Shown here: positions 1-9,237 of the stretch, in pieces
How the letters are laid out: the number at the start of each line of letters is the position of its first letter
Numbering within the stretch: the first letter of the stretch is position 1
NCBI RefSeq assembly: GCF_014200435.1
Contig: NZ_JACHBR010000001.1
Span: 2,046,001 to 2,110,000 of the forward strand
Direction: 5' to 3'
DNA from: Sphaerisporangium krabiense
GTDB taxonomy: Bacteria; Actinomycetota; Actinomycetes; Streptosporangiales; Streptosporangiaceae
Length of the DNA: 64,000 nt
Made by a program: the position numbers and the translations under genes
Notes under the pieces: model-generated
Seen by the model: the letters and a program-made list of their open reading frames with translations, nothing else
What the model was told of the DNA's origin: nothing
Databases searched by the model: none

Positions 1-571
1 ACACCGCGGTCATCTCCGCGTCCCGTCCTTCGAACGGGACGCCGGCCCGGGTCCGCACCGCGCTGCGCGCGCCGTCCGCGCCGACCAGGAACCGGGCGCC
101 GAGCCGGACGGTCGCCCCGTCGGCGTCGAGGGCGGTGACGGTGACGCCGCCCCCGTCCTCGGTGTGCTCGGTGTGCTCGATGTAGGTCACCCCGCGCCGT
201 ACGTCGGCGCCGGACTCGACGGCCCAGTCGCGCAACAGATGCTCGGTGGTGGTCTGCGGCAGGATGAGCGCGTACGGGTGCGCGCTGTCCAGCAGGTCGT
301 AACGCAGGCCGACGAGCCCGGCGTAGATGTACCGGGGGACCTCGAAGTCGGGCCGCCACTCCTTCGCCGCCTCGCGGAACCGTCCCATGAGCCCCCGCGC
401 GTCGAGGAGTTCGAGCACGCGCGGCTGGATGACGCCGGCCCGCGACGGGCTGTCACCCTCCCGCTTCTCCAGAACGATCACACGCGCCCCGGCCCTGGCG
501 GCCTCGGCCGCGACGGTCGCACCGGAGGGACCGCCACCGATGACGATGACGTCCGCATCAGTCGTTCGCAT
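1..571 (-). CDS. FAD-dependent aromatic monooxygenase, 3' part cut by window edge
   Basis: Only the first 190 codons are in the window. The product starts at an ATG with an AAGGAAAG ribosome site just upstream. It opens with a Rossmann FAD-binding motif (VIVIGGGPSGATVAAEAARA, about residues 8-27) and continues to the second FAD motif GADGARSAVR near residue 170. Both are typical of the PHBH/UbiH group of single-component flavin hydroxylases (usually 400-550 residues), which use NAD(P)H and O2 on phenolic substrates. The substrate-binding half is missing, so the substrate cannot be named. The upstream region carries palindromes that look like a TetR-type operator. Confidence 0.85.
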   Translation of the reverse strand, partial: MRTTDADVIVIGGGPSGATVAAEAARAGARVIVLEKREGDSPSRAGVIQPRVLELLDARGLMGRFREAAKEWRPDFEVPRYIYAGLVGLRYDLLDSAHPYALILPQTTTEHLLRDWAVESGADVRRGVTYIEHTEHTEDGGGVTVTALDADGATVRLGARFLVGADGARSAVRTRAGVPFEGRDAEMTAV

Positions 572-608
572 CTTTCCTTGCCTCGCTCCCTGGCAGCCTG
601 TCCGCTCT

Positions 609-624
609 ACGGACACTTGTCCGT
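609..624. promoter_or_regulatory. Perfect palindrome ACGGACA-CT-TGTCCGT, probable operator
   Basis: A perfect 7-bp inverted repeat with a 2-bp centre lies 38-53 bases upstream of the flavin monooxygenase start. A second perfect palindrome, TCCGTT-C-AACGGA at 729-741, shares the TCCG half-site. The spacing and symmetry suit a TetR-type repressor, but no such regulator is adjacent inside the window; it may lie past the left edge. Confidence 0.5.
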
Positions 625-744
625 CTGTCGGTGCGCGGACGAGCTTAAGATAGCCGTCACCCCCCGTCAATCCCCTCGAAACATGTAAAAGCCCTACATA
701 TCGACAGTCAATCGGATACGTACATATGTCCGTTCAACGGATAA

Positions 745-780
745 CCACTCTCCTCCGGGCACGGCTCCGGAGGAGAGTGG
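745..780 (-). terminator. Intrinsic terminator-like hairpin after the alpha/beta hydrolase
   Basis: A perfect 14-bp stem (CCACTCTCCTCCGG at 745-758 pairing with 767-780) encloses an 8-base loop. It sits about 55 bases past the stop codon of the leftward alpha/beta hydrolase gene. No clear T-tract follows, as is common in high-GC actinomycetes. Confidence 0.65.
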
Positions 781-834
781 CCATGGCGAGAACGAGCGCC
801 GGGCCTGGAGTCCTCCGCCGCGCTTCCTAGGAGG

Positions 835-1725
835 TCACTCGGCCGTGTGCGCGAGGATGGCGGCGGCCAGTTCCTCGTGGACCTCGGGGGGCAGCGTGTG
901 CCCCATGCCCGGCACGATCATCAGCCGCGCTCCCGGGATCCGCTCGGCGATGACCGCGCCGTGGCCCGGCTTGACCGGCTCGTGATCGCCCTCGATGACC
1001 AGGGTGGGCGCCTTCACCCGGTGCAGCGCGTCCACCGGCTCGAAGCCGGGCTTGGCCATGGCGGCCAGCCGGTGGTTGCCCGCCGCCGCCAGGTCGCGGG
1101 CCCGGTCGTGGATCCGTTCCTGCAGGCGCCGCGCCGCGTCCTCGTCGAACGGCAGCCCGGTGCCGTGCAGCACGCGCTGCTCGGCGATCATGCCGTCGAT
1201 CAGCGCCCGCCGGTCCGGCGGCGGCGGAGCGGCCATCAGCCCGCGGTAGTAGGCCACGAACTCCGGCGCCGGCTCCGGCAGGGCGCCCTCCGGCTGCGGC
1301 TGCCCCGTCAGGGCGCGCACGAGCACCTCGCCCTCGCCGCCGCCGAGCGGCGAGGAGGCGATGACGGTCAAGGAGCGCACCCGCTCCGGCCGCTCCACGG
1401 CGGCGAACTGGCCGAGCAGGCCGCCCGCCGAGTGGCCGACCAGGTGGGCGCTCGCCAGTCCGTGGGCGTCCATCACCCGGTAGACGTCGTCCTTGATGTC
1501 GTCCCAGGTGTACGGCTCTGCCGCGAAGTCGACCGTGCCCGACATGCCGGTGTCACGGTGGTCGTACCGGACCACCCGGCGGCCCCCGGCGGTCAGGCGT
1601 CCGACGAGCTCGTCCGGCCACAGGACGCCCTGCGACATCGAACCCATGATCAACAGGATCGGCGCGTCGGTCTCGGCGCCGAACTCTTCACTCCAGATGG
1701 TGACCTTTCGCATGTCCCTCAGCAT
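835..1725 (-). CDS. Alpha/beta-fold hydrolase
   Basis: A 296-residue alpha/beta hydrolase. The nucleophile elbow GHSAGG (about residue 97) supplies the catalytic Ser. The oxyanion region LIMGSMSQG and the DHRDTGMSG loop are typical of the haloperoxidase/esterase branch (DhaA, lipase and carboxylesterase relatives). A C-terminal GMGHTLP gives the catalytic His and VIEGDHEPV the acid region. It starts 6 bases after the stop of the upstream LuxR-type regulator, so the two are probably co-transcribed. An in-frame ATG four codons in is an alternative start. The family is too broad to name the substrate. Confidence 0.85.
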   Translation of the reverse strand: MLRDMRKVTIWSEEFGAETDAPILLIMGSMSQGVLWPDELVGRLTAGGRRVVRYDHRDTGMSGTVDFAAEPYTWDDIKDDVYRVMDAHGLASAHLVGHSAGGLLGQFAAVERPERVRSLTVIASSPLGGGEGEVLVRALTGQPQPEGALPEPAPEFVAYYRGLMAAPPPPDRRALIDGMIAEQRVLHGTGLPFDEDAARRLQERIHDRARDLAAAGNHRLAAMAKPGFEPVDALHRVKAPTLVIEGDHEPVKPGHGAVIAERIPGARLMIVPGMGHTLPPEVHEELAAAILAHTAE

Positions 1726-1731
1726 GTCGTC

Positions 1732-4473
1732 TCAGGTCACGGGCGCCTTCTGTAGAACTACCAGTCGCGCCAGATCCGTACGGGAGCCGATGCCCAGCTT
1801 CGGATAGATCTTGTACAGGTGGTACTCGACCGTGCGCGGGCTCAGGAAGAGCTGGGCGGCGATCTGCTTGCTCGACAGACCGTCGGCGACCAGGCCCGCG
1901 ATGCGCAGTTCCTGCGGGGTCAGCGCGTCGAGCACGGCCGCGGGCGGGGCCTGCCCGGTCTCGCCCGCCGCCCGAAGCTCCTCCCGCGCGCGCCGCGCCC
2001 ACGGCCGGGCGCCCGCCCGCTCGAACGTCTCCCACGCCGTTCGCAGATGCGCCCGCGCCTCGCCGGGCCGCTGCGCGCGGCGCAGGCGCTCCCCCAGCAG
2101 CAGGGCCGTCCTGGCCGCCTCGAACGGGTTGGTGTGCAGCCGCAGCGCCTCGGCGAGCGCGTCGTCGGAGGACCCGGCCAGACCTCGGCAGCGGGCCAGC
2201 AGCGCGCGGGACTCGGGCGTCGCGGCGTGCGCCGACCACCGCTCGTACGCCTCCAGCGCCGCCCGCGCGCCCGCCTCGTCGCCCGCGCCCACGGCGGCCT
2301 CGACGTGGTCCGGCGCGGCCCGCCACGCCACGGTCGGATGCCCGGCGCCCGGTCCGGCCGCGGCGATGGCCGTGAAGCGGTCGCGTGCCGCCGCGTAGCG
2401 GCCCAGGCACAGGTCGAGCGTGGCCAGCGCGTACGCGGCCACTCCCGCGCGCAATCCGACCCGGTGCGGGATGGCGATGGCCAGCGCCTCGCGGGCCTGC
2501 CGTTCGCAGGGCTCCTCCTCGCCGCGCAGCGCCGCCACCACCGCCAGGTTGGCCAGGTGCGCGGCCACCGTGTTCTCGTACCCGGCCTCCCGGGCCAGCG
2601 CCAGGCCCTCCTCGGAGATCGCCTCGCTGCGGGCCAGCCGCCCGGCGATGCGCTCGGCGGTCGCCACGAACTCCAGCACGACCGGCAGTTGCCCGGTCAT
2701 CCCCGACACCCGGGCCACCTGTCCGGCCCGGGTGGCCATCTCGGCGGCCAGGTCCGACTCGCCGAGAGCGCTGGCCGCGGCCGTCGCCCACAGGTACCCC
2801 GCCGCGTCCTCCAGCTCGCCGGTCCGGGCCAGTGCCCGCCGCAGCAGGCCCGGCCCGGCGTCGTCGCCGTCCATGGTCAGGCCGATCCCGGCCACCGCGT
2901 CGCGCAGGAACCCCTCGGGGTGCGCCGCCGCCCTGCGGCCGAGCGCGGCGACGGCGGCGGTGTCGCCGACGTACGCGGCCGCCTCCGAGGCGTCGGCCAG
3001 CATGTCCATGCCGTCGCCCGCCGCGAGGATCCGCACGGCCTCGGCGGCGTTGCCCGAGTTCAGCGCGAACCGGCCCCGGAGCTGGGCGATCTCCAGGGCG
3101 AGGGCGGCGTCCGCGCCGCCCCGTTCGCGCGCCTCGGCCAGCAGGGACTCCGCCTGTCCCGGCCGGCCGCCGAGCCAGGCCGCGACGGCGGCGTCCTTCA
3201 GGCGGACGGCGCGGGCGCGCGGCTCGGGCGTCAGCTCGGCCGCCCTGGCCAGTGCCGTGGCGGCGGCGCCGTACCCGCCGCGGTCGCGCGCCCGCTCCGC
3301 GGCGGCCACCAGCGCGGCGGCGACCCGCTCGTCCTGCCCCAGGGCGGCGGCGGCCAGGTGCCAGGCGCGGCGGTCGTCCGCGGTCAGCTCAGCCAGGACG
3401 GCGTGTACCCGCCGGACGTCGGCGGGCGCGGCCGCCTCGTGGATCGCGGATCGGACGAGCGGATGACGAAAACGCACGCTCGTACCGCACACCTCGGCGA
3501 GCCCGGACTCCTCCAACTCCCCCAACGCCACCCGCCCTGCTCCGGCCTCCGCCCCGAACCCGGCCTCGGTCCCGGGTCCGTAGGAGACCGCTCGATCCGC
3601 GTCCGCGCCAGGAGGTGCCGGTCGGCCGGCGAGCAGCCGGTCGGTGGCGTGGAGGATCAGGTCGAGATCGGCCTCGACCGCGGCGACCAGGGCGACCTGC
3701 CGGACAGGGGCCGGCAGCTCGGCGACCCGATCGCCGAAGAGCCGGGCGCCGCCGGGCAGCGGGTCGGGGAGCGGGTCGCGCCCGGCGAGCTGCGCGGGCG
3801 TCAGGCGGGCGGCGATCTCGCGCAGGGCGAGCGGGTTGGCGCCGGTCAGCGTGACGAGCTCCCGTCTCACCCGGGCGTGCAGCCCGCCGTGGCGGGACTC
3901 CAGCAGCTCGGCCGCGGCGGGCTCGGGCAGGCCGCGCACGTCCACCGTCAGCGGCACGCCCTTGACCGGGGCGTCCCCGCGCACGGCGAGCAGCATCGCG
4001 ACGCGTTCGGTCCCGAGCCGCCTGGCGGCGAACAGCAGCGCGTCGGCCGAGGCCCGGTCGACCCACTGGAAGTCGTCGACCACGCAGATCAGCCCGTCCG
4101 GCGTGGCGGCCTCGGCCAGCAGCGAGAGCACGCCGGCCCCCAGCAGGAACCGATCGCCCGCGCCGCCGGCCGCGAGCCCCAGGGCGGCGCGCACGGCGGC
4201 GCGCTGCGGCTCGGGCAGCGCGCCGAGCGCGCCGGTCACCGGCCACAGCACCTGGTGCAGCGCCGCGAACGCGAGGTCCGACTCGGACTCGACGCCGGTG
4301 GTCCGCAGGACCCGCATCGCGCCGCCGCGCGCCGCCGCCGCGTCGAGCAGCGCGGTCTTGCCCGTCCCCGCCTCGCCCCGCAACACCACCGCGCCGCCGG
4401 AGCCGTCGCGAGCCCCCGCGATCACCTCGTCGAGCGCGCCGACCTCCGCGGACCTTCCGTAGAGCACGGACAC
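1732..4473 (-). CDS. Large ATP-binding LuxR-family regulator (LAL type)
   Basis: About 913 residues. An N-terminal AAA/STAND ATPase carries Walker A GEAGTGKT (about residues 33-40) and a Walker B-like stretch LICVVDDFQWVDRASA. A long alpha-helical TPR-like middle follows. A C-terminal LuxR/NarL helix-turn-helix (LTPQELRIAGLVADGLSSKQ onward) fills the last 65 residues. This is the layout of MalT/LAL activators. I chose the GTG at 4473, where the protein begins VSVLYGRSAEVGALDEVI, because homologous regulators begin at this 'L-x-GR-x-x-E' element. An upstream in-frame ATG at 4614 would lie inside the ribokinase gene. It lies 38 bases after ribokinase and may be read with the nucleoside operon. 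Confidence 0.85.
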   Translation of the reverse strand: MSVLYGRSAEVGALDEVIAGARDGSGGAVVLRGEAGTGKTALLDAAAARGGAMRVLRTTGVESESDLAFAALHQVLWPVTGALGALPEPQRAAVRAALGLAAGGAGDRFLLGAGVLSLLAEAATPDGLICVVDDFQWVDRASADALLFAARRLGTERVAMLLAVRGDAPVKGVPLTVDVRGLPEPAAAELLESRHGGLHARVRRELVTLTGANPLALREIAARLTPAQLAGRDPLPDPLPGGARLFGDRVAELPAPVRQVALVAAVEADLDLILHATDRLLAGRPAPPGADADRAVSYGPGTEAGFGAEAGAGRVALGELEESGLAEVCGTSVRFRHPLVRSAIHEAAAPADVRRVHAVLAELTADDRRAWHLAAAALGQDERVAAALVAAAERARDRGGYGAAATALARAAELTPEPRARAVRLKDAAVAAWLGGRPGQAESLLAEARERGGADAALALEIAQLRGRFALNSGNAAEAVRILAAGDGMDMLADASEAAAYVGDTAAVAALGRRAAAHPEGFLRDAVAGIGLTMDGDDAGPGLLRRALARTGELEDAAGYLWATAAASALGESDLAAEMATRAGQVARVSGMTGQLPVVLEFVATAERIAGRLARSEAISEEGLALAREAGYENTVAAHLANLAVVAALRGEEEPCERQAREALAIAIPHRVGLRAGVAAYALATLDLCLGRYAAARDRFTAIAAAGPGAGHPTVAWRAAPDHVEAAVGAGDEAGARAALEAYERWSAHAATPESRALLARCRGLAGSSDDALAEALRLHTNPFEAARTALLLGERLRRAQRPGEARAHLRTAWETFERAGARPWARRAREELRAAGETGQAPPAAVLDALTPQELRIAGLVADGLSSKQIAAQLFLSPRTVEYHLYKIYPKLGIGSRTDLARLVVLQKAPVT

Positions 4474-4511
4474 CCACTGTAGGCGCGCCGCCGAGGGATG
4501 CGCGACAAGCC

Positions 4512-5366
4512 TCAGGACCGCCCCTGACCTGGCACCTCGCGGACGTAGTCGTCCAGCGGCTTCAGCGGCGGCTGGGAGGACGGGTCCTGGACGGCGGCCG
4601 CGCCCACGGCGCACGCCGCCGCGAGCGCCTGGTCGTAGGGCAGGCCGCGGCCGAGGGCCAGGACCAGCGCGGCGGTGAACGCGTCGCCCGCTCCGACGCT
4701 GTTCACCGCGCTCACCCGCGGGGACGCGGCGCGGGCCACCTCGGCGCCGTGGTCGAGCAGCGCCGCGCCGCGGGCGCCGAAGGTGACGGCCACGAGCCGT
4801 CCTCTCCGCAGCGACGGCATCGCCTCGTACTCCGACTGGTTGACGATGACCAGGTCCGCGCGCGCCAGCAGTTCCTCCGGCAGGGTCGTCGCGGGCGAGG
4901 CGTTGAGCGCGAAGAAGCCCCGCGCCCTCTCCGCGAGGTCGAGCACGACGCGCATGTCGATCTCGAGCTGGGTGAGGACGGCCTCGCCGGGGCCGAACTC
5001 CACCCCCGCGAGATCGATGCGCGCGTTCGCGCCCGGGCAGACCGCGATCTGGTTCTCGCCCGACTCCTCCACCATGATCAGCGCGGTTCCGGTGGGCTCG
5101 GCGACGGTCCGGACCCGCGAGACGTCCACCCCGATGCCGGCCATCCGCCCGAGCAGGCCCCGGCCCTCGTCGTCGGCGCCCACGGCGCCGACGAACCGGA
5201 CCGTCCCCCCGAGCCGGGCCGCCGCCACGGCCTGGTTCGCGCCCTTGCCGCCCGGGTGCCGCGACAGCACGCCGCCGCCCGCGGTGACCCCCGGCGCGGG
5301 CAGCTCCGGCACCCGGGCGACCAGGTCGACGTTGGCACTTCCCACGACGGTCAGCGTGTCGCGCAT
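4512..5366 (-). CDS. rbsK: Ribokinase (PfkB family)
   Basis: A 284-residue sugar kinase, close to the usual ribokinase length. It has the substrate-binding GGKGANQA motif (residues 39-46), the N-terminal GSANVDLVARV strand, and the PfkB signature VGAGDAFTAAL near residue 225 with the catalytic Asp. It would phosphorylate D-ribose with ATP in the cytosol. It is preceded by a nucleoside hydrolase gene that would release ribose from nucleosides, which supports the ribose assignment over other sugars. It lies in the leftward salvage operon, 28 bases from its upstream neighbour. Confidence 0.88.
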   Translation of the reverse strand: MRDTLTVVGSANVDLVARVPELPAPGVTAGGGVLSRHPGGKGANQAVAAARLGGTVRFVGAVGADDEGRGLLGRMAGIGVDVSRVRTVAEPTGTALIMVEESGENQIAVCPGANARIDLAGVEFGPGEAVLTQLEIDMRVVLDLAERARGFFALNASPATTLPEELLARADLVIVNQSEYEAMPSLRRGRLVAVTFGARGAALLDHGAEVARAASPRVSAVNSVGAGDAFTAALVLALGRGLPYDQALAAACAVGAAAVQDPSSQPPLKPLDDYVREVPGQGRS

Positions 5367-5394
5367 TCTCGGCTCCCTTGCCGGTCGGCCGTTC

Positions 5395-6345
5395 CTACAG
5401 GGCGAGCAGTCGTTCCATCAGGATCGGGGCCAGGGGCTGCGTCGTCGACAGGACCACGCGGCTGCGGACGCCCGGCTGCTCCGGATAGTCCCGCCACTGG
5501 CCGCGCAGGTCGCAGATCGTCTGCCCGCGCCCCGGCCCGTGGGTGTCGTCGATGGTGACGGACACGCGCGGCGCGAGGAGCGGCTCGACGCAGCCGATCG
5601 CCAGGGCCGCCGCCAGCGGGTCGTGCAGGGCGGCGCAGCGCAGGCCGTACACCGACACGTAGAAGTCGAAGTAGCGGTTGAGGATCAGGCCCAGCGTCCG
5701 GGCGACGGGCCGCCCGGACTCCTCCAGCCGCCGCCGGTCGTCCTCGGTGAGCCGGTTGACCAGCGTGACGTCCAAGGGGACGAGCGTGATGTCCCACGGC
5801 GCGGCGAACACGCGCCGGGCGGCCTCGGGGTCGTTGCCGATGTTCGCCTCGGCCACCGCCGTGATGTTGCCCGGGCTGCGCGCCGCGCCGCCCATGACGG
5901 TCACGCTCGCGACCCGCTCGGGCAACGTGCCGTCCAGCTCAAGGGCAGTGGCCAGGTTGGTGAGCGGGCCGACCGCCACGACGTGGAGCCGGCCGGCGTG
6001 GGTGTGGGAGAGCCCGATCAGCAGTTCGGCCGCGCTCTCCGCCGCCGGGCTCTCCCCCGAGGCGGGCAGCAGGACGTCGCCGAGCCCGTTCGCGCCGTGG
6101 ATGTGCGGCACGGGGACGCTGGCGTTGCCCGCGCCGACCGCCACGGGAACCCCGGCCCGCCCGGCGAGGGCCAGCAGGGCGAGGGTGTTGGCGGCGGCCT
6201 GCTCGGCGCCGGTGTTCCCGCTCACCGTGCCGACCCCCACCAGGTCCGCTTCGGGGCTGGCCAGCAGCAGGGCGAGCGCGAGCGCGTCGTCGACGCCGGT
6301 GTCGCAGTCGAGGTAGACGGGCGTCGGCCGCGCCGAGGGCGTCAC
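5395..6345 (-). CDS. Nucleoside hydrolase (IUNH family)
   Basis: A 316-residue inosine/uridine-preferring nucleoside hydrolase. The calcium-binding cluster DCDTGVDD begins at residue 13 (D13, D15, D19, D20). The later ligand is in LHDPLAAA, and the substrate loop reads ANIGNDPEAARRVF. It splits ribonucleosides into base and ribose. The GTG start overlaps the stop of the upstream amidohydrolase by four bases (GTGA) and has an AAGGA site, giving translational coupling. Next downstream is ribokinase, so the pair would feed ribose into central metabolism. Whether purine or pyrimidine nucleosides are preferred cannot be read. Confidence 0.88.
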   Translation of the reverse strand: MTPSARPTPVYLDCDTGVDDALALALLLASPEADLVGVGTVSGNTGAEQAAANTLALLALAGRAGVPVAVGAGNASVPVPHIHGANGLGDVLLPASGESPAAESAAELLIGLSHTHAGRLHVVAVGPLTNLATALELDGTLPERVASVTVMGGAARSPGNITAVAEANIGNDPEAARRVFAAPWDITLVPLDVTLVNRLTEDDRRRLEESGRPVARTLGLILNRYFDFYVSVYGLRCAALHDPLAAALAIGCVEPLLAPRVSVTIDDTHGPGRGQTICDLRGQWRDYPEQPGVRSRVVLSTTQPLAPILMERLLAL

Positions 6346-7571
6346 GACGTCCTTCCCGACCCGGGCGCCGCGCCGACGGTGAGGGCGCCGGAGCGGGCGA
6401 CGATCTTCCCGCGCTTCATGACGAGCGTCCGCTGCGGCGGCGCCACGACGATCTCGCCGATCGCCTCGCCGGGCAGGACGACGAGGTCGGCGACGTCCCC
6501 GGCCTTGAGGTCGCACGCCTCGAAGCCGAGCGCCTGACGGCCGAGGGTCGTGCCCATGGTGACCGCGAACTCCAGGTCCTCGTCCCTGCGCCAGTAGCAC
6601 TTGTAGGCCATGAACATCGCCCTGGACAGGATGTCGCCCTCGCCCCACGGCGACCAGAGGCTGCGCGATGAGTCCGACCCCAGGCACATCCGCACGCCCA
6701 TCGCGTGCAGGGCCTTGACGTCGGGCACCGGCAGGAGCCCGTGGACGCCGACGGCGACGGTGATGCCCGCCTCGGCGAGCACCGACCCGAGGTGCGCGAG
6801 CTGCGCCGGCGTCGGGTCGGCCAGGCTGAACACGTCGCAGAGGCTGACCTTGTGCCGCATGCCGAGCGCCTTCACCCGCGCGGCGATCCGCTCGATGAGC
6901 CAGATGCCGAGCTCGCCGGACTCGTGCAGGTGGAAGTCCACCGGCACCTGGTACTTCTCGGCGAGGCCGAAGACGACGTCGAGCTGGCGGGACGCGTCGC
7001 CGTCGACGCCCGCGGGGTCGATCCCGCCGATCGCGTCGGCGCCGTCGCGCAGGGCCTGTTCGAGCAGTTCGGCGGTGCCCGGCTTCCTGAGCAGGCCGAG
7101 CTGCGGGAACGCCACGATGCTCAGGTCGGTGAGCTCGGCCATCTCCTCGCGCACCTGGAGCATGCCGTGGACGCCGTCGAGGCCGATCTCCGGCGCCACG
7201 TCGGCGAAGGTCCTGATGGACGTGGACCCGTAGGTCACGCACTTGTCCAGGAAGGCGCGCGCCCGGGTGGCGACCGGGGTCGTGGTGGCCTCCCACTGCC
7301 GCAGGGTGTCCTCGAACATCTGCTCCATGGTGATCGGCGCCGACGTCCGCCGGGCCCACGGCTCGCCCCACATGCTCTTGTCCGCGTGGGCGTGGCCGTC
7401 GACGAAGCCGGGCAGGAGGATCTGTCCGCCGAGGTCCTCGACGTGGTCGGCGGGGCCGAGGTCGGCGGGCGCCTGCGCGCCGACGGACTGGATCCTTCCG
7501 TCGGCGACGGTGACGACCTGCGGGTCTCCCGCGCCGTTCACCCGGACGTTGGACAGGACAATTCTGGGCAT
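6342..7571 (-). CDS. Cytosine-deaminase-like amidohydrolase
   Basis: A 409-residue metal-dependent hydrolase of the amidohydrolase superfamily, the size of CodA or AtzC. Visible elements are the first metal motif GFVDGHAHADKSMW, the second-shell HLHESGE, GVHG with a likely His ligand, and the metal Asp in CLGSDSSR. Family members deaminate cytosine or related heterocyclic amines. The ATG at 7571 begins MPRIVLSNVRV, a usual family N-terminus. Its neighbours (nucleoside hydrolase, ABC importer, nearby uridine phosphorylase and NCS1 permease) support a pyrimidine substrate, but isopropylammelide-type or other cyclic amine substrates cannot be excluded. Confidence 0.8.
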   Translation of the reverse strand: MPRIVLSNVRVNGAGDPQVVTVADGRIQSVGAQAPADLGPADHVEDLGGQILLPGFVDGHAHADKSMWGEPWARRTSAPITMEQMFEDTLRQWEATTTPVATRARAFLDKCVTYGSTSIRTFADVAPEIGLDGVHGMLQVREEMAELTDLSIVAFPQLGLLRKPGTAELLEQALRDGADAIGGIDPAGVDGDASRQLDVVFGLAEKYQVPVDFHLHESGELGIWLIERIAARVKALGMRHKVSLCDVFSLADPTPAQLAHLGSVLAEAGITVAVGVHGLLPVPDVKALHAMGVRMCLGSDSSRSLWSPWGEGDILSRAMFMAYKCYWRRDEDLEFAVTMGTTLGRQALGFEACDLKAGDVADLVVLPGEAIGEIVVAPPQRTLVMKRGKIVARSGALTVGAAPGSGRTS

Positions 7572-7626
7572 AGTAATTCCCACGCTGTTCGAAGTTGCTG
7601 ATACGTGAATCGTTGGGATGTGTCGG

Positions 7627-9237
7627 TTACTCCAGGCGCCGGAGCGCGGAGTCCTCAAGAGCGCCGGCCAGGTGGTAGGCCAGGAGCGAGGCGAGCAGGA
7701 CGATGGCGACCCCGCCCCAGACGAAGTCGTAGTCCGACAGGGTCGCGGCGACGGTCATCGACGCGCCGAGCCCGTAGCCGGTCGCGAGCCACTCCGCCAC
7801 CATGGCCGCGCCGATGGACAGCGGCAGCGCGATCTTCACCGAGGCCAGCAGGGCGGGCAGCGCGTACGGGATCAGCAGCTTGGTCAGGTGGTGCCGCCGG
7901 CCGGCGCCGACCGCGGTGAGCAGGTCCTTGGCGCTCTGCGGCACCGCCCGCATCGCGAGCAGGACGTTGACGAGGATCGGGAAGAACGTCATCACCGCGA
8001 TCAGGACGGTGACGGCCAGCAGGCCCCGGCCGAAGATGAGCGCCAGCAGCGGCATCGCGGCCACGATCGGGATCGACCGCAGCGCGATCGACATGGGCAT
8101 CAGCACCCGTTCGATCATCGGGAACTCGTGCGCGACCACGGCCATCGCCAGCGCGAGGACCAGCCCGACCAGGAAGCCGACGCCGGCGTCGCCGACGGTC
8201 TGCAGCAGCGACGTGAACATGTACGGCAGCGGATCCTCGGGCTCGCCCGAGGCGGTGACGAGCTGGGTGTCGCCGGTCAGGAAGTAGGACACGACCTCCA
8301 CCGGGCCCCGCGCCACCGCGCCGCCGCCCGGCACCACGAGGACGAGCAGCCACCAGCAGAGCGCGACCCCCGCCACCGTGCCCGCCGCCGCGAGCACGCC
8401 GCGCCGGGCGCGCGCGGCCCCGCCTCCGCCGCGCCGGCCGCGGCGGGCCGCCCGCGCCCCGAGCACGGTGTCCATCGAGCGGGTCCACGGCAGCGCCGTC
8501 CGCGCGATCAGCGGCAGCGCCACGAACGCCACAGCGGCGACCAGCGAGGTCACGATGGCCAGGCCCCAGGCGCGGGGGATGTCGAAGGCGCCCTGGGCCT
8601 GGATCATCGCGACGCCCATGCCCTGCGTGCCGCCCATGTACTCGCCGATGATGGCGCCGAGGATGGCGGCGGGCGCCGCGACCTGGAGGCCGCCGACGAA
8701 GCTCGGGATCGCCGCGGGCAGCCGGACCTTGCGGATCACCGTCCACTCCGAGCCGCCGCAGGCGCGGACCACGTCCACCGACGTCCTGTCCACGCTGTTG
8801 AGGCCGAGGATGGCGGCGACCAGGGTGGTGAAGAGCACGGCCTGCGCGGCGAGGATGACGCTCGGCACCTCGCCCCGGAAGGTGATCGCGAGGATCGGGG
8901 CGATGGCGATGAGCGGCAGCGCGATCGCGCCGACGGCTACCCGCTCGAACATGGCCTGGACGCGGGGGAACGGCAGCGTGCACAGGGCCAGGCCGATGGC
9001 GAGGCCGTTGCCCCACAGGTAGCCCTGCAGCGCGGACGACATCGTGACGGACAGGTTCGGCAGGTAGTAGCCGGCGTCGTCCCGCATCTGCCCGAGCACC
9101 TCGCCGGGCGACGGCACCAGCGTCCCGAGGCCGGTCAGCGACGCCGCCTGCCAGGCGAGGCCCACGACCACCACGGTCAGGAGCGGCGCGACGGCGTGCC
9201 GCGCGCGCAGGGGCAGGCCCCGGGCCACGGCGCTCAC
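7627..9237 (-). CDS. ABC permease, two fused transmembrane halves (NitT/TauT type)
   Basis: A 536-residue integral membrane protein with two complete BPD_transp_1 permease domains in tandem, about residues 60-255 and 345-530. They are joined by a basic, Gly-rich linker ([17 protein letters not shown]). The EAA-like coupling loops read [20 protein letters not shown] in the first half and [20 protein letters not shown] in the second. Single-domain homologues (SsuC, TauC, ThiX) dimerise, so this fusion makes an obligate asymmetric dimer. The GTG start overlaps the ATPase stop by four bases. It forms one importer with the next two upstream genes. Confidence 0.88.
   Translation of the reverse strand: MSAVARGLPLRARHAVAPLLTVVVVGLAWQAASLTGLGTLVPSPGEVLGQMRDDAGYYLPNLSVTMSSALQGYLWGNGLAIGLALCTLPFPRVQAMFERVAVGAIALPLIAIAPILAITFRGEVPSVILAAQAVLFTTLVAAILGLNSVDRTSVDVVRACGGSEWTVIRKVRLPAAIPSFVGGLQVAAPAAILGAIIGEYMGGTQGMGVAMIQAQGAFDIPRAWGLAIVTSLVAAVAFVALPLIARTALPWTRSMDTVLGARAARRGRRGGGGAARARRGVLAAAGTVAGVALCWWLLVLVVPGGGAVARGPVEVVSYFLTGDTQLVTASGEPEDPLPYMFTSLLQTVGDAGVGFLVGLVLALAMAVVAHEFPMIERVLMPMSIALRSIPIVAAMPLLALIFGRGLLAVTVLIAVMTFFPILVNVLLAMRAVPQSAKDLLTAVGAGRRHHLTKLLIPYALPALLASVKIALPLSIGAAMVAEWLATGYGLGASMTVAATLSDYDFVWGGVAIVLLASLLAYHLAGALEDSALRRLE

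Noticed and set aside
1819..4482. An 887-codon rightward frame opposite the LuxR-type regulator
   Set aside because: It is antisense to a complete LAL regulator; its composition is Gln/Arg/Gly-rich and it has no motifs.
6346..7371. Upstream extension of the nucleoside hydrolase frame
   Set aside because: It is an out-of-frame reading of the amidohydrolase gene. The GTG at 6345 overlaps that gene's stop by four bases and begins the family's first strand.
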